The position numbers were made by a program, and so were the translations under genes. This document shows, piece by piece, positions 1 through 8,580 of a stretch of DNA of 40,773 bases. The notes below the pieces were generated by a model. The model did not search any database and had not been told where the DNA came from. It saw only the letters and a list, made by a program, of their open reading frames with translations. Origin of the DNA: Gemmatimonadota bacterium. GTDB taxonomy: Bacteria; Gemmatimonadota; Gemmatimonadetes; Gemmatimonadales; Gemmatimonadaceae. Numbering within the stretch: the first letter of the stretch is position 1; every line of letters begins with the position of its first letter. The stretch is taken from NCBI GenBank assembly GCA_003223425.1, contig QHVA01000109.1:1-40773 (forward strand). The letters run 5' to 3'.

Positions 1-618
1 GCGCGCGAGATTCCCGAGGACGGCGAGATAGCTGAGCGCATTTACTCCGAAGCACCAGGAAAGTCCGAGCTTGGCGAGGACGATCGCGGCGATGGACGGG
101 CCGACGATGCGCGCGAGATTGAATCCGCCTGAATTGAGAGCAATGGCGTCGACGAGATCTTCGCGCGCTACCAGCTCGACGATCAACGACTGCCGCGCGG
201 GGATCTCAAACGCCGAGATAACTCCACCAAGCGTGGTGAGCGTGAGCAGCCAGTGGAAGTTGATGTGACCACTCCAGGTAAACCACCACAGCGCCGCAGC
301 CTCGACGAGCAACAGTGTCTGGCAGATGACTACGATCCGGAGCTTGCTGTGCCGATCAGCGATGACTCCGCCGTAGAGAGACAAAAGGAGAACCGGAAAG
401 CTTCCCGCCGCGGCGACAACGCCGACCAGGAAAGCGCTGTTGGTCAGCTCGAGCGCCAGCCATCCCTGCCCCACTTGCTGCATCCACGTTCCGATGAGCG
501 AAACCGTCTGGCCCGTCCAGAACAACCTGAAGTTCCGGTGGACCTGCAGCGTTCTGAAGGGATTGATCGGTCGTGCACGCGCGCGCGCTGGCGTCGGGCG
601 GGGGTGGGGGTCAGCCAT
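1..618 (-). CDS. MFS transporter, N-terminal 206 residues (runs off the window)
   Basis: Reading the minus strand from the ATG at 618 gives an uninterrupted 206-codon frame to the window edge. It encodes the first half of a major facilitator. After a Pro/Arg-rich cytoplasmic start comes NFRLFWTGQTVSLIGTWMQQ, the typical first helix of the MFS_3 (EntS/enterobactin-exporter-like) group. The helix 2-3 loop reads GGVIADRHSKLR, a match to the MFS loop signature (G-x3-D-R-x-(G/S)-R/K). A conserved FEIPARQSLI segment and further hydrophobic helices follow. Family knowledge suggests proton-driven efflux of a small molecule such as a drug or siderophore at the inner membrane; the substrate cannot be told. 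It is divergent from the VWA gene. A TATAAT lies only about ten bases before the start codon, so the mRNA may be nearly leaderless. Confidence 0.85.
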   Translation of the reverse strand, partial: MADPHPRPTPARARARPINPFRTLQVHRNFRLFWTGQTVSLIGTWMQQVGQGWLALELTNSAFLVGVVAAAGSFPVLLLSLYGGVIADRHSKLRIVVICQTLLLVEAAALWWFTWSGHINFHWLLTLTTLGGVISAFEIPARQSLIVELVAREDLVDAIALNSGGFNLARIVGPSIAAIVLAKLGLSWCFGVNALSYLAVLGNLAR

Positions 619-627
619 TCAGCGCTG

Positions 628-656
628 ATTATACACGATGCATGCCCCGGCTGTAT
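628..656 (-). promoter_or_regulatory. Putative promoter of the MFS gene with consensus -10
   Basis: On the minus strand a perfect TATAAT occupies 633-628. A weak -35 candidate (ATACAG, 656-651) sits 17 bases upstream. Transcription would start near 621, about three bases before the ATG at 618, implying a leaderless or nearly leaderless message. The -35 is poor, so only the -10 carries weight. Confidence 0.4.
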
Positions 657-665
657 GTTTGAGTC

Positions 666-1946
666 ATGCGCTTCCACACCTACTCGAAGTTCAGCCCGGA
701 AGCTGCTGATGCGGTCGATCTTCAGGCGTTGCTCGACAAGCTCGCGGATTTTCTGCTGCAATCGGGGTTTGCGGGCGGACAGAGTTTCAATCCGTACTTC
801 GACGATTTCGATTCGGAGCCCGATCGATCGGTCGAAGCATTACGTCAGGCAATCCTCGATGCACTGATCGAGAGCGGTCAATTCACACCCGAGCTTCTCG
901 AAGCGCTTCGCGGTGACGGGACCAAGGAATCGCAGGAAAAGTTGAGCGAGCTGCTCGACAGACTGGTCCAGAAGCTTGCCGCCGAAGGCTATCTGAATTT
1001 GCAGGCGCCGCCCCAGATGCCCGCCGGTCATCAGCCGGTCACCGGTCGTGGAAGTATCGCGCAAGCGGCGTCGAAGAGCGTCCAGTTCAATCTCACCGAC
1101 AAAGGAATCGACTTCCTCGGCTACAAGAGCCTGCGGCACATCCTCAGCTCGCTCGGCAAATCCAGCTTTGGCTCTCACGACACACCGCATTTAGCGACTG
1201 GTATCGAAGCGGACGGCTACAGCAAAGAGTACGAGTTCGGTGACGTGCTCAACATGGATGTGAACGAGACGCTGAAAAACTCGTTAGCTCGTACCGGCTC
1301 CCTCGATGTCCCGATGGATCTCGATTACAGCGATCTCATGGTGCGGCAGGCCGAGTATCGCTCGTCGTGCGCGACGGTGCTGATGCTCGACACATCGCAC
1401 TCGATGATCCTCTACGGTGAGGACCGCTTCACTCCGGCGAAGAAAGTTGCGCTGGCCCTCACGCATCTGATTCGCACCCAGTTCCCCGGTGATACGCTGC
1501 AGGTGGTCCTGTTCCACGATTCCGCCGAAGAGATTCCGCTCTCGACATTGCCACAGGCGCAGGTCGGTCCGTATCACACGAATACAGCGGAAGGACTCAA
1601 GCTGGCGCGCCGACTTCTCATGGCGCAGAAGAAAGACATGCGCCAGATCGTGATGATCACTGACGGCAAGCCGAGCGCAATGACGATGCCGAACGGACAG
1701 ATCTACAAGAACTCGATGGGTCTCGACAGCACTGTCATCGCTACGACGTTGCGCGAGGTTGCAAACTGTCGGCGCGCCGGTATCCTCATCAACACCTTCA
1801 TGCTCGCGCGCGACCGAGCGCTGGTCGAGTTCGTGAAGCGTGTATCGGAGATCAGCAAGGGGAAGGCGTACTTCACCAATACCATGACTCTTGGTCAGTT
1901 TATTCTGATGGATTTTCTGAGGAAGAAGACGCAGAAGATCTCCTAG
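666..1946 (+). CDS. VWA-domain protein with intact MIDAS
   Basis: A 426-residue soluble protein with no signal peptide or membrane segment. The N-terminal half (to about residue 230) is mostly predicted helical and acidic. The C-terminal half is a von Willebrand factor A domain. MIDAS residues are visible: DTSHS at 242-246 (DxSxS), a Thr in the HTNTAEG segment near residue 307, and ITDGKPSA near residue 333. Such stand-alone bacterial VWA proteins (CoxE or magnesium-chelatase-D-like) usually partner with MoxR-type AAA+ ATPases in metal insertion or complex remodelling. No MoxR gene is adjacent here, though one could lie outside the window. The ATG at 666 is the first start in frame after the divergent MFS gene, and no clear ribosome site is seen. 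The exact role is unknown. Confidence 0.85.
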   Translation: MRFHTYSKFSPEAADAVDLQALLDKLADFLLQSGFAGGQSFNPYFDDFDSEPDRSVEALRQAILDALIESGQFTPELLEALRGDGTKESQEKLSELLDRLVQKLAAEGYLNLQAPPQMPAGHQPVTGRGSIAQAASKSVQFNLTDKGIDFLGYKSLRHILSSLGKSSFGSHDTPHLATGIEADGYSKEYEFGDVLNMDVNETLKNSLARTGSLDVPMDLDYSDLMVRQAEYRSSCATVLMLDTSHSMILYGEDRFTPAKKVALALTHLIRTQFPGDTLQVVLFHDSAEEIPLSTLPQAQVGPYHTNTAEGLKLARRLLMAQKKDMRQIVMITDGKPSAMTMPNGQIYKNSMGLDSTVIATTLREVANCRRAGILINTFMLARDRALVEFVKRVSEISKGKAYFTNTMTLGQFILMDFLRKKTQKIS

Positions 1947-1953
1947 CCTTTCA

Positions 1954-2047
1954 ACGGCAACTGAAGACTACCGGCTCGGGGCTTTTGAACGGCAACTGAA
2001 GACTACCGGCTAGGGGCTTTGGGCGGGGCGGCTGGGGGCTGCGGGCC
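1954..2047 (+). repeat. Two tandem copies of a dispersed intergenic repeat
   Basis: The 24-base word starting AACGGCAACTGAAGACTACC occurs identically at 1954-1977 and 1988-2011. Each copy is followed by a G-rich GGGGCTTT tail. The second copy continues into a long G-rich tail to 2047 (GGGCGGGGCGGCTGGGGGC and onward). The same core plus tail recurs at 14353-14414 and 32080-32138, always between genes. It fills most of the gap between the VWA gene and the amidohydrolase. Confidence 0.85.
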
Positions 2048-2071
2048 GAGACCAACTCCACACAAAGACGA

Positions 2072-3721
2072 ATGCGAATTACGAGAGTTCTATCTGCTCT
2101 AGCGATCGCACTCAGTGCGGCCTGTGCATCCGTTCCGCGCGGGCCGGCAGCGACGCGCTACGACATTCTTATCAACAACGCTCGCATCGTCGACGGGACT
2201 GGTAATCCGTGGTATCGCGGCAGTGTCGCGACGGTAGGAGCTCGAGTCGCGTACGTGGGCCCATCGATACCAGGGTTGAGCGCGCGTCGGGTGATCGACG
2301 CCAAGGATCAGGTCGTTGCTCCTGGTTTCATCGACATGCTCGGCCACTCGGAGTTCGCGATTCTGCGCGGGCCGCACGCGGTGTCGAAGATCACACAAGG
2401 GATAACCAGTGAGATAACGGGTGAGGTGAGCTCGGCCTGGCCCAACGTTGCACTGGGTGAGCAGCCGAACCCGAAATACCCGTGGCGGTCGCTTGGGCAG
2501 TATTTCGACTACATCGAGAAGCAGGGCATCGCGATCAATCTGGGCACGTACGTCGGAACAAGCTCCGTTCGCGAAGCAGTGATGGGACAGGCGACTCGAC
2601 ATCCCACCGACGCCGAGATGAAGCAAATGGGCATACTGATCGACTCGGCGATGCGCGATGGGGCGATGGGATTGGGAACGGGACTCATCTATCTGCCGAG
2701 CACATTCTTCTCGACCGAGGAGCTGATCGCGCTCACGAAGTATGTGACGCCCTACAAAGGCGGATACGCCGCTCACATCCGCAGCGAAGGGACGAGACTC
2801 ATCGAGGCGATTCGAGAGACGATTCGCATTGCCGCCGAAGCAGGGACGTGGGCAGAGATCAGGCACATCAAGTCGCGGTCGCTCGAGCAAATGCAACAGG
2901 CCGTCGCGCTGATCGACTCCGCGCGCCGAGCTGGGATCGACATAACGGCGGATCAGTACCCGTACATCGCCAGCGGAACGGGACTCCAGGCGATGCTGAA
3001 TACTTGGGTGCAAGAGGGCGGCGATGATTCACTCGTGATGCGTCTCAAGGACCCTGCTGTGCGGGCGAGGCTCAAGCAGGAACTCGGTGCGGACAGCGCA
3101 CAGGGAATTCGCACCGCGGCTCGCACAATGGTAAACGAGGTCGTCGCCGACTCACTCAAGCAGTACCAGGGAAAGTTCCTCACGGAGATCGGCAAGATGC
3201 GCGGTCAGGATGCGTACGACGCGGCATTCGACATTCTGATTGGCGACAGCGCGCGGACGAGCGCGATCTACTTCTCATTCAACGAGGACGCGCTACGATA
3301 TGTGATGCGGCAGCCGTGGGTCTCGGTCGGACAGGATGCGGGCGCAGTAAGCCCCGATTCGACCGGCAAGTGGCGTGAGCGTGGACATCCACGCGGATTT
3401 GGAACTTTTCCGCGGATATTGGGGCGCTATGTGCGCCAGGATTCGGTGATCACGCTCGAGTTCGCGATCAGGAAGATGACGTCTCTCGCGGCGCAGAGGG
3501 TTGGGATCAGTGATCGAGGGTTGCTCAAGCCGGGTATGTATGCGGACATCACCGTGTTCGATCCAAACACTATCATCGACCGTGCGACGTTCGAGAATCC
3601 GTCGCAGCTGGCGACGGGGGTTAGCTACGTTCTCGTGAACGGTGTTCCGGTTGTCGATGGCGGGCAGGTGACGGCGGCGTTACCCGGTCGTTCGCTCCGA
3701 GGGCCCGGATACAGGCACTGA
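2072..3721 (+). CDS. D-aminoacylase-type amidohydrolase, predicted lipoprotein
   Basis: A 549-residue protein of the amidohydrolase superfamily, closest in motifs to N-acyl-D-amino-acid deacylases. These hydrolyse N-acylated D-amino acids or related dipeptides. Residues 1-19 form a lipoprotein signal ending in LSAAC, so it is probably exported and lipid-anchored. Family landmarks are the N-terminal beta-sandwich (ILINNARIVDGTG), APGFIDMLGHSE near residue 87, EIRHIKSRS near 262, DQYPYIASGT near 292, SVGQDAGAV near 418 and the C-terminal RGLLKPGMYADITVFDP. The usual metal motif FIDxHxH is FIDMLGH here, so the first His is Leu. I recall this substitution from a known subfamily, but it leaves metal content and exact substrate uncertain. 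It stands alone, with the repeat cluster upstream and thrA 58 bases downstream. Confidence 0.85.
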   Translation: MRITRVLSALAIALSAACASVPRGPAATRYDILINNARIVDGTGNPWYRGSVATVGARVAYVGPSIPGLSARRVIDAKDQVVAPGFIDMLGHSEFAILRGPHAVSKITQGITSEITGEVSSAWPNVALGEQPNPKYPWRSLGQYFDYIEKQGIAINLGTYVGTSSVREAVMGQATRHPTDAEMKQMGILIDSAMRDGAMGLGTGLIYLPSTFFSTEELIALTKYVTPYKGGYAAHIRSEGTRLIEAIRETIRIAAEAGTWAEIRHIKSRSLEQMQQAVALIDSARRAGIDITADQYPYIASGTGLQAMLNTWVQEGGDDSLVMRLKDPAVRARLKQELGADSAQGIRTAARTMVNEVVADSLKQYQGKFLTEIGKMRGQDAYDAAFDILIGDSARTSAIYFSFNEDALRYVMRQPWVSVGQDAGAVSPDSTGKWRERGHPRGFGTFPRILGRYVRQDSVITLEFAIRKMTSLAAQRVGISDRGLLKPGMYADITVFDPNTIIDRATFENPSQLATGVSYVLVNGVPVVDGGQVTAALPGRSLRGPGYRH

Positions 3722-3779
3722 GGATAACGCCGCCGCTGGCCGCCGGCACGTTGGAGAGTAGGTTCTGTCGTACCCGCCC

Positions 3780-6317
3780 ATGAGATCGCCTGACCCCGCA
3801 CTTACCGTTCACAAATTCGGCGGTGCCGCGCTCGCTGACGCCGCGGCCATCCGAAAAGTTACGAGCATCGTCGCCAGCGATGCTACGCCGCAGAAGGTCG
3901 TCGTCGCCTCTGCCATGCTCGGCGTCACCGACGATTTGCTTCAGGTAGCGCGCCAAGCCGCGGCGGGCGGACAAGTGCAGGCAAGACTCGACGGGCTCCG
4001 CGAGCGACACGTGACCGCGGCGCGCTCTCTTGGCATTGACGGTGGTAACCGCACACTGCTGGAAGCGCAGATCGAAAAGACGTTTGACGAGCTCCACCGC
4101 ATGTGCGTGCAGATCGCGACGGCCGGTGAACTGACGTCGGCGATGACCGACGCCTTCGTTGCGGAAGGAGATCGCTCCGCTGCCACGCTACTCGCTGCAG
4201 CACTCACCGCCAGCGGTGTCGTCGCGAAGTTCGTGGAAGCGACTGATGTGGTGCGCGCCGACGGTCCACACGGGAACGCGAGCCCCGACATCGAGCAGAC
4301 GGCGGACGCAGCGGAAACCCTTCTGCGCCCGATCATCCATGGCGGTGTCGTGCCCGTGATCCCCGGGTTCGTCGGCCGCTCGCCTCGGGGCGAAATCGTC
4401 ACCCTTGGGCGCGGTGGCTCCGATCTCACCGCCACTCTGCTCGGCCGCGTGCTGCGCGCGCGCGATGTCATTCTTTGGAAGGATGTCCCCGGCCTGTTGA
4501 CGGCGGATCCCCGCGTCGTTGCCGACGCGCGATTGATTCCCGTGCTCCACGTCCGGGAAGCATCGGAGCTCGCCTACTACGGCGCCAAGGTCTTGCACCC
4601 GCGCTCGTTGATTGCGCTGCAGGCGGGAACGCGGCTGATCATCCGTCCGTACGCCGATCCCGCCGCGCACGGCACAGAGATCGTCGTCGAGCGTGAGAGA
4701 AAGCCGGCGACTGGGCGCGCTCGCCGCCCGGTGAAAGCGCTCACGGCAATCGCCGATCAGACACTGCTGACGATCGCCGGGAACGGCATGGTCGGCGTGC
4801 CGGGAGTTGCGGCGCGTGCGTTCGGTGCACTCGAGCGCGCGGGTGTCTCGGTATCGCTCATCTCGCAGGCGTCGTCGGAGCACTCGATCTGCATGGGAAT
4901 TCCCATGAGCGCAGCGAACGCGGGGGCAGCAGCCTTGCGTGAAGCGTTCGCCACCGAGCTAGCGCGCCGGGAGATCGATGCGATCGAGGTTCGATCCGAC
5001 CTCGCCACTATAGCGGTCGTCGGGCTCGGTATGGCTGGCACGCCGGGCGTCGCGGCGCGGCTATTCGGGGCGCTCGCGGACGAGGGCGTCAACGTGGTGG
5101 CAATCGCCCAGGGCGCGAGCGAGCTGAACATCTCCGTGGTCGTCGAGGGGCGCGATGCCGCCGCGGCGCAGCGCGCGATTCATTCGGCGTTCCGGCTCGG
5201 CAAGATCGGCGGCGGGGCTGCCGTTCACCCGGAGCACGCGGATGTTGTGATCCTCGGCTTCGGTCAGATCGGTCGAGAGCTGGCCACTCAAATTGCGACG
5301 CACTCGTCGCGCGCCGGCGAGCAGGGACAGGCGCGGGTGGTCGCAGTTGTCGATCGCAGCGGCTACGTCTTCGACGCGCGTGGACTGTCGCCGAAGCGAC
5401 TCGAGACACTGACCGCCGCGAAGTCGGCGCGGACGCCACTCTCGAGCGTGCGGCGTGGTGTTCACGCCACGGCGGAGGAAGCGATCGCGGCCATCTCCGC
5501 GCACGCGCTCTCGCGCCCGATTCTCGTCGACGTGACGGCGGGAGACACCGGTGCCGTGCTCGAGGCGGCGCTGTCGCGCGGGATGGATCTGGTTCTGGCG
5601 AACAAGCGGCCGCTCGCTGGGCCGGAAAAGGATGCCCGCACGCTCGCCCATGCTGCCGCATCGCAGGGCCGGCGGGTGTTGCACGAGGCAACGGTCGGCG
5701 CTGGCCTTCCCATCATCGATACGATCCAGAAGCTCACCGAGTCCGGGGATCAGGTGCTGCGCATCGAGGGCTGCCCGTCGGGCACGCTCGGCTACCTCCT
5801 CGGCGAAATGGGACGCGGGACATCTTTCTCAAGCGCTCTCCGCTCGGCGATGAACCACGGCTACACCGAGCCCGACCCGCGCGACGATCTTTCCGGGATG
5901 GATGTCGCGCGCAAAGCGCTCATTCTGGGCCGCCTGATCGGATTCTCGGGCGAGCTCACCGACGTGCAGGTTGAGTCGCTGGTACCCGATGCGTTGCGCG
6001 AGCTTCCGCTCGATGTATTTCTCACCCGCTTGCACGAGGTGGACGAGATGTGGGAGCAGCGCGTGCGCGAGGCGCGGGACCACAAAACCGTGCTCCGCTA
6101 CCGCGCGACCGTAACCAAGCGCGAAGCGCGCGTCGGCATCGTCGCCGTCGATGCGTCGAGCTCACTCGCATCGCTGGCGGGAACCGACAACCATTTCTCG
6201 TTCACCACCAGGCGCTATCGCGCCAACCCGCTGGTGATCACGGGCCCCGGAGCTGGAGCAGAAGTGACCGCGGCCGGCGTGCTCAACGACGTGCTGAAGC
6301 TGGCGGGAACTCGGTGA
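3780..6317 (+). CDS. thrA: Bifunctional aspartate kinase / homoserine dehydrogenase I
   Basis: An 845-residue fusion catalysing the first and third steps from aspartate to homoserine (ATP-dependent phosphorylation; NAD(P)H reduction of aspartate semialdehyde). The kinase part (about 1-310) has HKFGGAALAD, GRGGSDLTATLLG and YYGAKVLHPRSL. Two ACT segments follow (about 320-475: TIAGNGMVGVPG and VVGLGMAGTPG), the expected site of threonine feedback. The dehydrogenase part starts near 485 with VVILGFGQIGREL (Rossmann), then LANKRPLAGP, EATVGAGLPI and GYTEPDPRDDLSG (catalytic region). The length fits the E. coli-type fusion (about 820). The kinase motif reads KFGGAA rather than the usual KFGGTS. 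It is first in a thrA-thrC-thrB-adh operon and overlaps thrC by four bases. I see no threonine leader peptide or attenuator upstream. Confidence 0.96.
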   Translation: MRSPDPALTVHKFGGAALADAAAIRKVTSIVASDATPQKVVVASAMLGVTDDLLQVARQAAAGGQVQARLDGLRERHVTAARSLGIDGGNRTLLEAQIEKTFDELHRMCVQIATAGELTSAMTDAFVAEGDRSAATLLAAALTASGVVAKFVEATDVVRADGPHGNASPDIEQTADAAETLLRPIIHGGVVPVIPGFVGRSPRGEIVTLGRGGSDLTATLLGRVLRARDVILWKDVPGLLTADPRVVADARLIPVLHVREASELAYYGAKVLHPRSLIALQAGTRLIIRPYADPAAHGTEIVVERERKPATGRARRPVKALTAIADQTLLTIAGNGMVGVPGVAARAFGALERAGVSVSLISQASSEHSICMGIPMSAANAGAAALREAFATELARREIDAIEVRSDLATIAVVGLGMAGTPGVAARLFGALADEGVNVVAIAQGASELNISVVVEGRDAAAAQRAIHSAFRLGKIGGGAAVHPEHADVVILGFGQIGRELATQIATHSSRAGEQGQARVVAVVDRSGYVFDARGLSPKRLETLTAAKSARTPLSSVRRGVHATAEEAIAAISAHALSRPILVDVTAGDTGAVLEAALSRGMDLVLANKRPLAGPEKDARTLAHAAASQGRRVLHEATVGAGLPIIDTIQKLTESGDQVLRIEGCPSGTLGYLLGEMGRGTSFSSALRSAMNHGYTEPDPRDDLSGMDVARKALILGRLIGFSGELTDVQVESLVPDALRELPLDVFLTRLHEVDEMWEQRVREARDHKTVLRYRATVTKREARVGIVAVDASSSLASLAGTDNHFSFTTRRYRANPLVITGPGAGAEVTAAGVLNDVLKLAGTR

Positions 6318-7633
6318 GAGCCGCCTCGGCAAATCGGCTGCGCTGCGAGTCGTGCGGCGCGGAGATGAGCGAGCTCGATCCGCGCACGAGTTGTCCCAAG
6401 TGCGGCGGACTGCTGTCGGTGGAGATTGAGCTCCCGACGGAGCGCGGCGCGGCGTTACGCGCGCTTTTCGACGGAAGACCCGGCGCAACACCTGCGGCCG
6501 CTCGCGCCGACATCCACATGTCGGGTGTATGGCGATTTCGCGAGCTTGTGCTTCCGGGGATCGCCGATCAAGATCTCGTAACGCAGTGGGAGGGTAACAC
6601 TCCGTTGCTGGCGCGAGAGCGTATAGCGCGCTGGGCGGAAGTGCCGAACCTGCTGCTCAAGCACGAAGGACACAATCCAACTGGCTCGTTCAAAGACCGC
6701 GGAATGACGGTCGCGGTCAGTAACGCAGTGCGCATTGGCGCCAGCGCGGTGTCGTGCGCATCCACCGGCAACACTTCGGCGTCGCTTGCCGCCTACGCGG
6801 CAGTGGCCGGAATTCCAGCGATCGTCCTCGTACCTGCCGGACAGGTGGCGCTCGGAAAACTCGCGCAGACACTGGCGTACGGCGCGCGCACGCTGCTCGT
6901 GCACGGCGATTTCGACGACTGCTTGCGGCTAGCACGCGAGTCGTCAGAACGTCTCGGCGTGTACCTCGCGAACTCGATCAACCCGTTCCGGATCATGGGT
7001 CAGACGACGATCATCCTTGAGCTCCTGCAGCAACTCGGTTGGCGCGCGCCCGATTGGATCGTGTTTCCGGCAGGAAATCTCGGCAACACCGCGGCGTTTG
7101 GCGTCGCACTTCGCCTGGCTCGCGAGACGGGATTGATCGAATCCATGCCTCGGCTGGCCGCAGTGCAAGCAGAAGGCGCCGCACCCTTTGCACGAAGTTT
7201 TCGCGGGGGCTTCGCCGAGCGAAAGGCGGTGCGCGCGGAGACAGTAGCCACGGCGATCAAGATCGGTGATCCGGCGTCGTACGATCGCGGCGTGCGTGCC
7301 ATCCGCGACACCAATGGAGTCGTTCTCGATGTCAGCGATCCGGAGATCCTGGAAGCGAAAGCGATAATCGACGCGGGTGGGGTGGGTTGCGAGCCGGCGA
7401 GCGCGGCGAGCGTAGCTGGAGCGCGGCGATTGGCGCGTGACGGCACCATCCGGCGCGGAGAGCGAGTTGTCGCCGTGCTCACCGGCCACATTCTGAAGGA
7501 CCCGGGCATCCTGCTTGAGTACCATAAGGATGCGGGCAAGCCGTTCGGCAACACTCCCGTCGAGATTGACGCGGAGCTTGGTGCGATAGAGCGAGTGCTT
7601 TCCGAGCCGGCTTCGACCACGCGCGGGCGATGA
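6314..7633 (+). CDS. thrC: Threonine synthase with N-terminal zinc ribbon
   Basis: The PLP enzyme that converts O-phosphohomoserine to threonine, 439 residues. The GTG start at 6314 is chosen because it overlaps the thrA stop (GTGA) and lies just before a zinc ribbon (CESC at 11-14, CPKC at 27-30) seen in this branch of threonine synthases. The open frame extends far upstream inside thrA but is not coding there. The PLP lysine lies in NPTGSFKDRG (Lys127). STGNTSASLAAYA and FPAGNLGNTAAFGVALR are the phosphate-cradle and cofactor loops. VGCEPASAASVAG sits near the C-terminus. thrB begins inside its stop codon, which argues for translational coupling of the last two threonine steps. The gene order thrA-thrC-thrB differs from the enterobacterial A-B-C order. 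Confidence 0.95.
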   Translation: MRAASANRLRCESCGAEMSELDPRTSCPKCGGLLSVEIELPTERGAALRALFDGRPGATPAAARADIHMSGVWRFRELVLPGIADQDLVTQWEGNTPLLARERIARWAEVPNLLLKHEGHNPTGSFKDRGMTVAVSNAVRIGASAVSCASTGNTSASLAAYAAVAGIPAIVLVPAGQVALGKLAQTLAYGARTLLVHGDFDDCLRLARESSERLGVYLANSINPFRIMGQTTIILELLQQLGWRAPDWIVFPAGNLGNTAAFGVALRLARETGLIESMPRLAAVQAEGAAPFARSFRGGFAERKAVRAETVATAIKIGDPASYDRGVRAIRDTNGVVLDVSDPEILEAKAIIDAGGVGCEPASAASVAGARRLARDGTIRRGERVVAVLTGHILKDPGILLEYHKDAGKPFGNTPVEIDAELGAIERVLSEPASTTRGR

Positions 7634-8580
7634 GCGGAGTCAGTTCGCTCAAGGCCCACGTCCGCGTGCCCGCGAGCACGTCGAATCTTGGTGCCGGGTT
7701 CGACTGCGTAGGCGTTGCCGTCGACCGCTGGCTTACAGCGTCGGTGGTCGCGAGCGAAGATGGGAAAACTCGTAGCGTGACGATGGAGCGCTCGGGTGCG
7801 GTGGCCAATCTTGCGCTGCCGGCGCAGGATGACCTCCTGCACGTGGGGTTCACGCTAGCGTGTGCGGAGCGCGGTCGTGTGGTGCCGAAGCGCGTCGATT
7901 ATAACGTGAGCTCGACGATCCCCGTCGGGCGCGGCCTCGGCTCCTCGGCTGCTGCTCTGATCGCGGGGGGAATGCTCGCCAGCGAATCGCTCGGGCTCGG
8001 GCTCGCGCGCGAAGATATCGCAGCGCTCTGTGCGCAGGCGGAAGGCCATCCCGACAACGCCGGTGCGGCCGTGTTCGGCGGTGCGGTTCTGAGCGTCAAG
8101 TGTGGCAGCGGCACGAAAGCGGACGCCTACTCTTTCTCACCGTTGCAGGTGCGGCCGGAGATCGCGCTCGTTTTCGCCCTTCCAGAGCTGGAGATCGAGA
8201 CTTCTACCGCGCGAGCGGCATTGCCTGCGTCGCTACCGTATGCGACTGCGGTAGCCGCCATCGCGAAAGCGGCGGCTTTGGTACAGGGTCTAAGCACTGG
8301 CAATGCAACCATGCTGGCCTACGCACTAGACGATGTCGTCCACGTACCGTACCGACGCGAGCTGTTTCCGGGATACGACTCCGTAGTTGTTGCGGCGATC
8401 AAGGCAGGAGCGTTTGGTGCGACGCCTAGCGGCTCGGGCTCCGGCATCGTCGCGGTTGCACCGATTGACTCGGCAGCGCGAGTCGGGGCAGCTATGCAAA
8501 CGGCATGGGGACAGATTGGCCAAGCCGTCGAGGTGATCGTTGGAGCGAAGCCGGTAGGAGGCGCGACCTCGCTGCAATGA
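7630..8580 (+). CDS. thrB: Homoserine kinase (GHMP family)
   Basis: A 316-residue GHMP kinase that phosphorylates homoserine with ATP and so makes the substrate of the neighbouring ThrC. It opens with the family N-terminal motif VPASTSNLGAGFDCVG. The ATP-binding glycine-rich motif PVGRGLGSSAAALIAG is at about 98-113, followed by AEGHPDNAGAAVFGG and, near the C-terminus, GAFGATPSGSGSG. Length is normal for ThrB (about 300-320). The ATG at 7630 overlaps the thrC stop (ATGA), and its own stop overlaps the next ATG in the same way. Confidence in function is high from the motifs plus operon partners. Confidence 0.95.
   Translation: MSGVSSLKAHVRVPASTSNLGAGFDCVGVAVDRWLTASVVASEDGKTRSVTMERSGAVANLALPAQDDLLHVGFTLACAERGRVVPKRVDYNVSSTIPVGRGLGSSAAALIAGGMLASESLGLGLAREDIAALCAQAEGHPDNAGAAVFGGAVLSVKCGSGTKADAYSFSPLQVRPEIALVFALPELEIETSTARAALPASLPYATAVAAIAKAAALVQGLSTGNATMLAYALDDVVHVPYRRELFPGYDSVVVAAIKAGAFGATPSGSGSGIVAVAPIDSAARVGAAMQTAWGQIGQAVEVIVGAKPVGGATSLQ

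Noticed and set aside
253-867. 204-codon plus-strand open frame at the left edge
   Set aside because: The minus strand over 1-618 reads as a clear MFS transporter and the right part overlaps the VWA gene. No motif is present on the plus strand.
2099-3013. 304-codon open frame on the minus strand opposite the amidohydrolase
   Set aside because: It lies fully inside a gene with clear family motifs. Its translation is Arg/His/Asp-rich without any domain, as expected for a high-GC shadow frame.
6050-6313. Extension of the threonine synthase frame into thrA
   Set aside because: The extension is Arg-rich noise out of phase with the homoserine dehydrogenase domain. The GTG at 6314 gives the expected zinc-ribbon N-terminus.
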